Assembly (NCBI GenBank): GCA_026874595.1
Contig: CM049306.1
Span: forward strand, 17,383,019-17,447,018
DNA from: Sipunculus nudus
Taxonomy: Eukaryota > Annelida > Sipuncula > Golfingiida > Sipunculidae
DNA length: 64,000 bases
Direction of reading: 5' to 3'
Below, piece by piece: positions 21,879-33,261 of the stretch (its first letter is position 1; each line of letters opens with the position of its first letter). The notes below the pieces were generated by a model. The model saw nothing but the letters and a program-made list of their open reading frames with translations. It was not told where the DNA came from and did not search any database. Position numbers and translations under genes: made by a program.

Positions 21879-23640
21879 CAATTTTCCTTCATGTAACATA
21901 CACAAGGCTGGGCCTTTTGTATCCGTGATGTGTATACAAAAAGCTGAAAGTAGTTCTTAACATATTCTACATTCACCGATATTCAGGTTAACAAGCCTAT
22001 TTATTGCTGTTATGCTTAAGGTAAAAACAAAAACTGTATGTTTGCAATAAAAGGTGGTCTACTGACGATCCTTAAACATCAGACACTGTGTCCATGAAAC
22101 AATTCACCACTCATTTTTCATAATACATGCATCTTCTATTTTTAATTTAAACCTTTAGAGGAACCATCCATGACTCTGTAATTGACAGGTGACTTTCTTA
22201 TGAAAAGAGCAATTTATATTTAATTTAAGATAACAACAAATAAATGGATGCTACAACTTGTTCTATTATTTGAATGTTTTTTTTATTCTAACAATCATCA
22301 TGCAGGCACTCAGTAATTGAATTGGTACTTTATCTTTTCAAAGAGTAATTTATCAGTTTTCATTTGAACAATCAAAATACTTTTATACATAATAACAGGA
22401 CCTGTCATTAATGACATTCACCTGGATACTTCAATCAAGATGCTGACTGTAATACATATACAATAATCAATCCAAAAGGAGTAGGAATCTTAATTAAGTT
22501 AATTTCATTTTAATTCAAGATTTCCTTTTGATTCGTCTATTATTAAAAAATCTCTTTCAATATTTTGCTTTTGGTTATTCTTAAATCCAGTAACCACAAT
22601 CAATTACTCAATTGCTGATCTGATGGAGGAAAATAGCATTTAAAGATATTTGATATCTATTAATTGAAGATGCATGATTAAATAGCTGCAAAAATCCTGG
22701 AAATTAACTTTGACCAGAGAACTGTGAACATGACTCCTAAACTTGTGGTCGGTAGTTAAAATGTTTCTTGAAGTTCTATTATTAATATAGTTTTGCCTTA
22801 AGACTGAGTAACTGATGTATGATAAATTATACAGCTAAGGCCAATAGATGATATTCCTAATTCAAGTTTAATACTAATATTTCAAAAGCAGTGAGACATT
22901 ATGTTTCAGCCTATGATAATTTTTATGTCAGCAAAGTAAGAACTAGAAAACTGACAGGTCAGTAAGGGCCCCGCAAAAGATGCTGTCATTATAAACTGAA
23001 GTACTGTGAATCTGGTGTACTTTGGTAGCATGGGCTGAAAGAGTGATATTTGAAAATTAAAGAACCTGTAAAGAACAGCTGACATGTATAAACTGGAAGA
23101 AAAGATATGGTAAAGTGAAAATGTTCAAAGCTATCAAAATAATGATATAAAAGAACTGCAAGCATTTTTAGTTTCTGTGTTTCTGTATTACCTGTGCCAA
23201 TTATTCTTGGTTGAAGTCTTGGCTGGGCTGTGTCAAATATTTTTCCAGTATTTGTATGTCAAATTGGCCTTATTATATGTGAGGCTTGAGTCTGTACATG
23301 AACCTTGTAGTATTAGAGATAATCAGCTGCTGGTTAGTAGTGATAAAATGGTCATTCTTGAACTGAGATTCAGCTGTTCTTGGGCTTGGGTCTACAGATG
23401 CGCTGTGATGTGTAGAATGGCTACATATGAATATCAATGTAAATTTGTTGATGGTCACTATAATACGTCCAATTCCTTGAGATGTTGGAAGTGGAGATAG
23501 ATTTGTCCAAACATGGTCTAAATGAGAGCCACTGTGGTGCGTTGGGCCAGTGTAGCCTTTTCTGTGGAATCTTCAAATTGTCTGTACAAAATATGCTGTG
23601 AAAATGTAATGCCGCTGTACACGAGTGACTCAAAAAAGAT
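21878..23640. other. Unannotated, repeat-poor AT-rich stretch
   Basis: None of families A-G is present. Around 22080-22720 there are many homeodomain-like TAAT/ATTA cores. The 107-codon frame at 23177-23500 has no recognisable motif. Confidence 0.45.
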
Positions 23641-23860
23641 TCATCCATTTCTGGCCTGCTGAAGGAGACACAAGCAACTGAACACCAAACTGTGTATTAC
23701 TTTTTTTTTTTTCCTTCTGACCCAAATATCAATAAGCTTCTCCCTTAGGCCATGGGTGATACATCTTATGTTTGAATCCTATCCATCATATGTTAGGGGA
23801 GTTATTATGCAGAAACGTATTTGATTGGTCATCAAATTCTTTGTGGGTTATTGCATTAAC
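23641..23860. repeat. Degenerate family F-like repeat
   Basis: GGCCTGCTGAAGGAGAC, AACACCAAACTGTGTATTAC, GACCCAAATATCAATA and GGGAGTTATTATGCAGAAA run parallel to 26235-26405 (CCCTGCTGAAAGAGG, ACACCAAACTGTAAATAAC, GACCCCAAAATCGATA, GGAGTTATCATCCGG). It is clearly homologous but strongly diverged, and lacks the (ACGG)n and hairpin end. Confidence 0.6.
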
Positions 23861-24190
23861 ATAATTTGAGAATTATCGCCTCTGTCAAGGTCATCCATTT
23901 TCGAACTTGACCTAGCCCTTTATAAAAAACATTACTGGTGCAAGTTCAGTGAGTGTTAGTCAAATTGTTTGCGACCTATTTGGTCAACATTATTTTAGCA
24001 TTATCACGTCTGTGACCTTGAAAATCCATCAAGGTCACCCATCTTCAAACATGATGTAGCCCATCAAAAGGTCCATCACTGCCATGAGCGTGAAGACCTT
24101 ATATGAAATACTTTTTACGAGTTATTGTGTTAACAATGTGTGTCCTTTTGCATGCATATTTGCTAAGAGAGCGCAACCTTACTAGGAGTT
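23861..24190. repeat. Degenerate family G repeat fragment
   Basis: About two 144-bp-type units with GTTATTGCATTAACAT, AGCATTATC, GTCATCCATTTTCGAACTTG and ACCTAGCCC. They match 47650-48080 and 61680-61860. The G terminus (AACAAGGGAAAA) is missing. Confidence 0.65.
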
Positions 24191-24220
24191 CAGTAATGGT
24201 TTTTACAGCATAACTTACAG

Positions 24221-26134
24221 AACAAGGGACCTATGGGTCACTGTGCTCAGCTGAAGTTAACCTTGAAGGTAAAAATCTAAAATAATATCAAATGGAGATA
24301 AAGTGTAAGAGGAAGAGGTAATAAAGGCCATGGTTGGTTTATATGATTGGTTTGTATTGATGAGCAAGAAATTGTTGCAAATAATATTTTGTGACCTGAC
24401 CATGTGTTTCCTAATGATGAAACTGAAGCATGTGAGCAGTTTGTGAACAAATGATCTGTACAATTACCATGACCATTAGTTGGCTTTTCGATTAACTGTT
24501 GACATTTCAGTAGTTTACACATTTGTTCAATCGAATCTTTTTTTTTTGTATAATATATATTATTAAATATATGTTTTTTTTTTATGAAATGTATACAGTT
24601 GAAATATAACTAATTAACAACATAAAACATGGCAAACAAAGCCTGATCTCAAATTCTGCTGATGCAGGAAAATAATGAACAAATGTTTGTAATAAATCCT
24701 CATTTTTTTATCACATCAATTTTTTTTTTAATTTAAGTTTATATTTCTATACATTTCAATATAACATATATATCTGAATATAAAAGTTGATTCATAATTC
24801 TCAATTGCATCATCATAAATCTCAATCTTGTCAGATAACACCACATCATGCATACAAATGTTTATTTATTTTTTACCACAAAAATATATCTTTTAAATCT
24901 GCAAAACAATAAATATCTAAAAAAATACTTGAATTTAGATTTTATAATTTTTAATTGTGTCTTTATTTATCCATAATGTGCTTCATTTTTATCATAATTT
25001 AAGCATACTGATGGGTTCCATTATGATTGGTAAAATCATTTAAAAGAAAAATGATTTCTTTAAAAATGCTACATTACACAACATTGCATCTTCTGGATTA
25101 CACCTTGAATTACTTTTTCAAGGAAAGTTTTTGCATATCAGAGTGGAAGCAGCATTACAATTAAGGAGATACAGTGAAAACAATAACAATACTGCATAAC
25201 ACTTGGTGGGTTGTGTTTGTGGGGGGGGGGGGGGAGGGGTCATTGGGGTGGTGATATGAGAATAACTGTACACCTGTCACAGCAGGGGATCTCCCCCAGT
25301 GACTGTAACAAATCAGAAACTCTGGCATAGCTGACTTCCAGTGACCTGGAGTGGGACCCTGCATCTGTAATCTGTAAACAAAGCAAATGACTACAATACA
25401 GCCTCAAGAAAAAAATCAATAACTAGCTTAATTTTCAAGCTTTTACTTCCAAATTTCAGATTTAAACAAATTAAATATTTATGTTCATTTGCTGTGAAAA
25501 TTAAATCAATGGTACTTACAGGAAAAAAACGTGCCATGGTCAAAGTTGGGCAAAATTTAAGGTCCTGATTTTATTTTTATGCTAATTACTTAAAAAATTT
25601 ACAAAATTCAGATCTAATTTTGGGTAAACAATTGAATCTTAATTAAACATAGTTATATACTTGGGAAAACAGACTCTAGTTTCAAAATTTTTCATGTTAA
25701 GTGAGTAAATATTTTTCCTGATTTTTTACAAAGTCCATTATGTTTGGGCCCATAACTTAAAGAATTTATACTTAACAGACTTAATTTCTGGCATGTACAT
25801 AGAAACTATATAGAAGAATATTTATGGTAAATATGAGGAAAAACAGATGAGTGGTTTTGATATTAGGCAGTCCTGAAGTGTGAAAATAGGATTTTAATAA
25901 AAAATTGAGGTTTTTCATTAATTTCTCAAAGGAACGAAGTCGCAGAGACCCAGTTTTCGGCTTGGTAGGAGATCTTGGGGACATCTAACATTATGCTGAA
26001 TTTTGGATTCCTAGGTCTTACGGTTTCAAAACGTGCCAGATCTACGGACGGACGGACGGACGGACAGACGGACGGACGACGGACAATGGACCACGACTAT
26101 AGCTCAGATGACTTATAGTCAGCTGAGCTAAAAA
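24221..26134 (-). mobile_element. Family A rolling-circle-like element, complete 1.9-kb copy
   Basis: The plus-left end is AACAAGGGACCTATGGGTCA then GTGCTCAGCTGA. The plus-right end is GGACCACGACTATAGCTCAG through the AGTCAGCTGAGCT hairpin and AAAAA. The left half is the paralogue of 8098-9426. The right half (25610-26134) shares ATTAGGCAGTCCTGAAGTG, GACCCAGTTTTCGGCTTGG and TCACGGTTTCAAAACGTGCC-like segments with the copies ending at 44057, 52889, 61012 and 61660. No open frame resembles Rep or helicase, so it is non-autonomous. Confidence 0.85.
26044..26092. repeat. (ACGG)n microsatellite
   Basis: GGACGGACGGACGG with single ACAG interruptions, just inside the family A plus-right end. The same placement is seen at 43740, 43978, 52790, 60915 and 61580. 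This tetranucleotide at this position is also the hallmark of oyster pearl elements. Confidence 0.95.
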
Positions 26135-26476
26135 TGGCTGACTATGACCATATATCATGCCTCGTTGCTGTTGACATGAGGAATTGCCTACTGTTAAGGT
26201 GAAACAAACAATTATGGTTACAATAATGATTTCTGCCCTGCTGAAAGAGGGACCTAAAATTTAACACCAAACTGTAAATAACTTTTTTGACCTTTGACCT
26301 CTGGACCCCAAAATCGATAGGGATCTTCCATAACTGATGGTTAATACATATTTCAGGTTTGATCTCAATCCGTCAATCCTAACTGGAGTTATCATCCGGA
26401 AAAGAATTTGTGGACGGACGGACGGACAGACAGATAGACAGGTTGATTACTATAGGGCACCCGCTTTTCAAGCGGG
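26135..26476. mobile_element. Family F element, copy 1
   Basis: It starts TGGCTGACTATGACCATATA directly after the family A end and finishes in (ACGG)n/(ACAG)n, GATTACTATAGGGCACCCGC, then AAGCGGGGCCCT. The end forms a strong hairpin: AGGGCACCCGCTT, loop TTC, AAGCGGGGCCCT, with one bulged base. It includes one perfect TGACCTTTGACCT at 26288. The same A-to-F junction occurs at 44057/44058. Confidence 0.7.
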
Positions 26477-26985
26477 GCCCTAAAAAGGACTACAAGCTGA
26501 CCAAGGTGCAAACCACGCAAATCAACATCTTGTTTTTATAAATATCATCCTACACTGTATGTGACCCATATGGACTCAGCAACATTAAGTTTTATTAACA
26601 TAGAGAAAATCTGCTGAGTTCTTATGGTGAATGGGTGGGGACTAAACTAACATCAGGGTAGACACTGCTGAAAGGACTGTTTACATTACCTACAGGTCAG
26701 CGGACAAGGTACATTTGATGCCATCTGTGGCAGTAAAGTCAATTTATATACAACTGTATTACAAGTACCCAAATTTATATTGCTCGAGTTTTAAAGCCAT
26801 ATCTGCACTTGTTTCACATCTAAATGAGATTACCAGATATCCTGAAGTGGTTAACTTTAGTCTGGAAATAGTATGCTTTGCGTCCACCCTGTAATTCACA
26901 TTACAAAAGCCTAATTCAGTTTATTACTAAAAACCGTGAATTTTTGTACACACTTGGGTGTTAATCTGTTTTACTGTGCTGCTAT
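26477..26985. other. Unannotated non-coding stretch
   Basis: No repeat family or coding signal recognised between family F and the Mutator-like element. Confidence 0.5.
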
Positions 26986-27968
26986 ACATATTTCGGGTGT
27001 AGGGCAAAGGCCCACCCTGACAAAAGCCCACCCTGACAAAGGCCCACCGGACAAGAGCCCACTGGACAAAAACCTACCCCTAAAAGTGCAAACCTGGACA
27101 AAAGCCCACCCTTGACTAAAATATAAATTTTAATGATTTTATCATGTTTTTCTAAAGTTTTTTAAATACTTCTGTATCATTTTCTAAATGTATGTAACAT
27201 TTTTTATACTTATGACAAGTATTATATATATGTTTATGTGCTCATATACATGCATATATATCTGTTATATATCTATCTACAGCTTGCTAAAACTTTATGT
27301 TCCACAAAGGGAAATGTGACACCCAATCTTTTGAGCAAATAATCAGGCTAATTAGCTAATTGGTTTCTGATTGGGGTCTCTACAGCTAAAGTGATGTAAT
27401 CAAAACAAACACAAACATCAAAGAGAATGCCTAGGGTTCTCCTAAACTATTAACAGAGACATATATATTATAAATTATATATTATAAAATAATATAATCA
27501 TAAAAGAATGATAATTGTATTAAGAATATTATATTAAAAATCCAACATATATTAAAACATATAATAAAACAAAATATATATATATATATAAATCATAATT
27601 AATATAGAATATTTATATAACATAATGTATACATATTTCCTGTAAAAACAATTACATCAGTGGGCTTATTAGGTATAATATATATTGGGATGTTAATCTT
27701 CATATTATAATGTGTATGTTAATATATGTTAATCATGATATTTATACTCTTCCACACAGTACCACAGGGTTCTCAGAATACAGAAGTATTTAAAAAAACT
27801 TAAGAAAAACACAAAATCATTTAATTTTACATTTTATTCAAGGGTGGGCTTTTGTCCAGGTCTGCACTTTTAGGGGTGGGTTTTTGTCCAGTGTGCTCTT
27901 GTCCGGTGGGCCTTTGTCAGGGTGGGCTTTTGTCCGGGTGGGCTTTTTGTCTGTCACCCACATATTTC
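26986..27968. mobile_element. Mutator-like MITE with 183-bp TIRs and 9-bp TSD
   Basis: The element proper is 26995-27959. Both sides carry the direct repeat ACATATTTC (26986-26994 and 27960-27968). The termini GGGTG...CACCC are inverted, and the inverted similarity extends over 26995-27177 and 27778-27959, ending at AATACTTCTGTAT on the left arm. Each arm holds a run of 15-17-bp direct subrepeats such as GGACAAAAGCCCACCC. A 9-bp duplication with long TIRs points to the Mutator superfamily. The roughly 600-bp AT-rich centre has no transposase frame. Confidence 0.85.
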
Positions 27969-30900
27969 ACAGGAAGGATTCCAAGGGTCAAATGGTAGTA
28001 AAACTGACCTCATGCACACTGGAAACAAATTTGCCTGTTGGTATTAGGAACCAGTTTAATGTTCAGGTTATATGCTAGTGCAGTTACCGGCTTATAATAC
28101 ACATCAAGGGGAAACCACTGGAAGATCTGTAAAATGCTTGTAAGTAGTTGCCATTCATGTGGTTCATTTTTACAGTATTGTCTTTTGAAGTGCTGTTCAT
28201 GAATAAAATGAAATATACAAGTTTTTTTTTTATTATTCTGCTTTCAAATGAAATAAAAATCCCTCTTTAAATGGAAACTATCATTTTATCTCTTGTATTC
28301 AGGTTTGTGACTTTTCACCCAACAAATTTTTACCACCAAATGTATGAACTTTTTTGCTGTGACTTGATTCACCAGTGTTAGCAGTCAGCACCCTGGTGAT
28401 GCCTGAACAGATCCTGCAAGCTCTAAACATGAATGATCTACACCTGTTGTCAAGGCTAGGATTTGCACCAGCCTTGCCAGCTTGGAGTAGCTGTGGAGTG
28501 CTGTAGCAGACAGGCTTCACCTGCTGTGGAACAATCAAACACTGCTTGTAACCACTGCAGGAGACAAACAAGAGCCACTCAGCACCTAACATTATCAAAC
28601 TTGTCTTAACCCGCAGTCAAATGACTAATGCTGGAAAAAAAATGGACAGATACCTGCATTTCACTGGCTGGCTGTTTAATTTTTAATTAATAATTAAAAA
28701 ATTATTGACTTTATATATGTTATAATTAGCTTATATAATGCACTCAATTTCAACATACTTGTATGAAGAGATGTGTTCATCCTAGACAGTTTTTTTGTGT
28801 GCAAGGTATCTAAAACAAACTCTTAAAAAGGCTCAATCACCTATAAAGCATGTTGAATTAACGCATAAAATACCTTCTTTCCTTTAAAAAAAAATCTGTA
28901 CTTGCTCAAATTTTGCCTTGAAACCATTTGCTTATTCCTGAAAATGAGTGTTAAAAACAGTGGATTGGGCGTGATCAAAGGTGTCAACATAAACACAGCG
29001 CCTGGGGCCGCGTGCATTGATGAGCCACAACCCTGAGGAGAGATACCCTGAGATACCGCCAAAAATTACCATAAATGTTTCCACTGGCGTAAACATCACC
29101 TGTTACGGCTCACAATCAGACCTCCAGTCACGTGATGTGTTATGGTAAACAGACAAACAAAGGGGTTAAACAGCCGTATACTAGTTACTGAGACTATGTG
29201 CTGGGATGGTTTTGCTGGGAACTTTTGTATAAAGCAAAACTGAATTGATTGTGTGAAAGAATAGGCAAAATATTACACCTGATTATGTTCCTGTAATAGG
29301 GTTTTCTATGATATTCAATGATTGGTGGAACGAAAAAAAAAAACATGACTAAATTTAATAGTTGAACAGACCTATGTGGAGATAGGGGTCCTTCTTGTCT
29401 GTATATCTTTCTTGGATTAGAGAAGAGTAAACAGCCTTTAGTGTTGACACCTGGAGGTGGATATGGTATTATTAGGAACAGAGCAGAGTGACCAGCCACT
29501 AGTGCTGACACCTGGAGATGGACCTTGGCACTTCCTTAAAATATTTTATTTGAAAGTACTTTTTTATGCACTAGAAGACACATATGTGCATCTTTCTTAA
29601 TGTAATGAGCTCCACAGTTTCCTGTGATTATATTTTGCATCTTAAAAGACAATGGGTACTTACACCTGAGTAATATCTAGATTAAGTCCTAAACTAATTA
29701 CATCAGTATAGTCAATACCCTGCAGTAAACTAAAGCATGAAATGTACCATGTAACAAACAAACCATGATTTGCATACAAATTGACACTACCTTTTAATTT
29801 AAGCTATTACTGGATCACCTTTTGCAACTGTTGTCAAATCTATCATAACCCCAGGTACAGGACTTCTTAACATCTACTATCAATTTATAAAGGAATAATA
29901 AAAGCTTATATTTTGCTCACCAATTACTTATTCATGCAAATGCATGCTTCAATATACTCAGGGGCAATCTGTTTACATAGCAGTAGTGTTTTTGACCGAT
30001 TGGTCTTGACATTTCCCCCTACCACATTTCAGTCACATGCAAGGCTGGTTCACAGACACAATGTACACAAGAGGGGCTGACATTACTTGGCCTCATTTCC
30101 TGTAGGCAGGTCTAAGCTCCTTTCTAAAGGACAAATTCATTAGCAGGGTCAATTTTTCTGGGAGCTGTGAAGAGTATTTCCCACAGAACAGAGCAAGAGA
30201 GGCCAGATAAAAAACTCCCAGAACTCTTTCTACCCGCAGCACAAACCAGTTTTTGTTAGTGCGTGACTCCTTCATCAGTGCTCAGGGACCTAAAAATCCA
30301 CTGCCACCAGGCCTGCCCTGATCCTATCAGTTTATCCCACCTGGGCAGGTACGCTGGTTCATACTGAGATAAAAACCTTCATACCCACTGGCAGATTACC
30401 TTTACTAATATCCCACTATAATGTACACCATCCCCAATATCATATTACGCTGAGAAAAAGAATGGCAGCCCTGAGTTTTAACCAAATCCACTAGTTTTCA
30501 TCAAGGAGTAACATTCCTGGAACCATGCCAGAAACATGTTTCTTTCCTGGCAGGCTTGGAAGATTTTTTGATGGACCATTTTCTAGCCTCAAAACTTTGT
30601 GTCCATGAATAGCCCTCGCCTGTAACATGCCAATACATCAAATGGGGGCACTACAACACTCAGTGTGATGAGGTATAAAACTAGCACATGCATCATCAAG
30701 CAGCTCACCCTTGGAATAAATAACGCTATCTGACATGACCTGCTGGAAACAACCAGTTATAGATGATCAAGGAATGGTACCCTGGTCAGCTCTGACCATG
30801 CAGTACCTACCACTGACACCTAAAGATATTTCATGACTTCCTAAAAGAACAATGCCAAACTAACAATAGCCACCTTTATCAAGTAAGGCCTGATAATGTA

Positions 30901-31649
30901 ACCTCATCTCAGGAAAATCACACAGCCATCACAGAACATGCACCAATCTCCTGGTCCCAGTAGAATCTGCCCTGGACGAGTCTAAATTTAGCTGAAATTG
31001 GACAAATATTGTATCATAAGGTTGCCCTTAGCAGAATTGGGGAAAATTGCCAAAATGACAAATGTACAATTTAGAGATGTGGGCATATACAACCAAAAAA
31101 TGAGAAAAGCTGCTAAGCTGGCCCTGGGTATGCACCTTTATGCATAGGGTTTGCATGATCAATATCAGCAGGCAGGCAAGCTGGCAGGGCTGGTCGACTG
31201 CTTCCTTGACTACCATGGGACTCTTATATTAACAGTAATGCCCATCTATGTTTGTCTGGCAACTCGGCCATGTGTGTGGTGGGAGGTAATGCTTTCTTAC
31301 AGACTTGGCAAAGGCTGGGAGTATGAAAAAGTAATTGCAACCCACCAAGCTTACAATACATTGTCCATTATGCAAGTGAAGCCCTTAGAGATGGCAAGCT
31401 CCAATACACAAATAACACTGGCCATCTTGATGTCTCTGACTACTTCAGATGATTTCAGTGACTGGGTGGGTACTTCTGACAGATCTGTCAAACCTAAATA
31501 TCATGTCCATCAATATTTTACTGCAACAGTGACTGGCAACCAGAGAAATATCTGTGGTATAAGTGCAGATAACAGCTTAAAAACAATCCTTGTGAAAGTA
31601 AATCTATGGAAGAACCTATTCTCACTACACTACGAATTAAGAATATATA
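27969..31649. other. Unannotated non-coding stretch
   Basis: No repeat family from this window occurs here. It contains the first two-thirds of the longest open frame of the window (31151-31723, plus, 190 codons), which then runs into the foldback element. The frame shows no domain, signal peptide or composition bias that I recognise, so I do not call it a gene. Confidence 0.45.
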
Positions 31650-32086
31650 TGTCAGAGACGAGATTGAAATCCAGGCGGATTTTAAATCCGCCTAGACGAG
31701 ATTGCGATTGTGATCTCGCCTAGGCGAGAGTGCAATTGTGATCTCGGCTAGACGGATTTTAAAATCGCCTAGACAAGATCACAATCGCAATCTCGCCTAG
31801 GCGAGATTAAAATCCATCATGGAGCAGGCCAGGATTTTAATCTCGCCTAGGCGAGTTTAAAATCTGTCTGGTGTCATCCAGGCGAGTTTAAAATCTGCCT
31901 GATATCACTTGGGCGAGTTTAAAATCTGCCTAGGCGAGATTAAAATAGTGATCTGATCTAATTTCCCAATAAATTATGCATTGTAATTGACTTAGGAAAG
32001 ATGTTTTCAGTTAGATTTTCAATATTTTAACACTGAATGTTTATGTATAGTTTAAAAGTTATATATTTATTAATATTTACAGAATA

Positions 32087-32238
32087 TGTCAGAGATGAGA
32101 TTGAAATCCAGGCGGATTTTAAATTCGCCTAGACGAGATTGCGACTGTGATCTCGCCTAGGCGAGATTGCAATTGTGATCTCGGCTAGACGGATTTTAAA
32201 CTCGCCTAGACGAGATCACAATCGCAATCTCGCCTAGA
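32087..32238 (+). repeat. Truncated extra copy of the foldback terminus
   Basis: Exactly where left-arm homology to the right arm ends, TGTCAGAGATGAGATTG begins again in direct orientation. It matches about the first 150 bp of the element, then stops at CGCCTAG and enters a TCTA microsatellite. It is preceded by TA, as at the outer end. It looks like a truncated nested insertion or a gene-conversion tract. Confidence 0.8.
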
Positions 32239-32266
32239 CTAATCTATCTATCTGTCTATCTATCTA
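32239..32266. repeat. (TCTA)n microsatellite
   Basis: About six TCTA units with one TCTG, at the edge of the truncated foldback terminus. Confidence 0.85.
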
Positions 32267-33261
32267 TGATTGATTCAATATGCAAGTGGATGACTTTTTC
32301 CCCCAGATTTGCTCTTCATAATATCTCATAAGTGTGCTTCAATATACCTCTTGTTACTCTCTAATTGCCATATATTTGAATACAATTACAAATTATTTTT
32401 TTGTAAAAATTATTAGTGATATTTACAAACACAAGGTTGTTAAGAAAACTGGAGAAAAAAAATAAAGATTAATAAATGTTTTGCAAATAATTGGTATGAT
32501 AAGGATGCTGTAGACCACATGAAACACATCAAAGGTGCAAATAATAATCAAATATCTATTTCATAATTCTGTTTCCAAAATTAATGTTAATTATCACATG
32601 AATAACTATTACATTACTGTAAAAAAGTTAATTATTACATTAATACTATAATATTCTTTACATATTAATAAATATAATACCTTTTAACTATATAAAACCA
32701 TTCAGTGTTAAAATATTGAAAATCCGACTGAAAACATCTTTCATATGTCAATTACAATGCTTAATATATTAGGAAATTAGATCAGATCACTATTTTAATC
32801 TTGCCTAGGCAGATTTTAAACTCGCCTAAGTAATATCAGGCAGATTTTAAACTCGCCTGGATGACACCAGACGGATTTTAAACTCGCCTAGTCGAGATTT
32901 AAATCCTGGCCTGCTCCATGATGGATTTTAATCTCGCCTAGGCGAGACTGCGATTGTGATCTCGTCTAGGCGAGTTTAAAATCCGTCTAGCCGAGATCAC
33001 AATTGCAATCTCGCCTAGGCGAGATCACAATCGCAATCTCGTCTAGGCGAATTTAAAATCCGCCTGGATTTTAATCTCGTCTCTGACATATACATATTTT
33101 GGATGATACGTTTCATGTATATATATAAATATTACAGAACAAATTCTAAATTTATTCATTTTATATGTATTCTAAATTCTCTATTACAGTGCTAACTGAT
33201 TATTTTGACACAGCTGTAGCAAGCTTAAGAATGTAAAATGAAGATAAAAATGCCTATCCTG

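Larger units (their letters stand above)
31650..33088. mobile_element. Foldback-type DNA element with about 436-bp inverted arms
   Basis: The termini are TGTCAGAGACGAGATT and its inverse. The left arm (31650-32086) and right arm (32653-33088) align in inverse order over their full length with few differences. The flanks share TA (or TATA): 31646-31649 and 33089-33092. Most of each arm consists of 20-30-bp subrepeats around the palindrome CTCGCCTAGGCGAG, joined by GATTTTAAA and GATTGCAATTGTGATC spacers. The centre (32239-32652) is AT-rich and non-coding. Long arms with internal subrepeats resemble Foldback/Galileo-type elements. The superfamily cannot be fixed from such an ambiguous target duplication. 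Confidence 0.85.
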
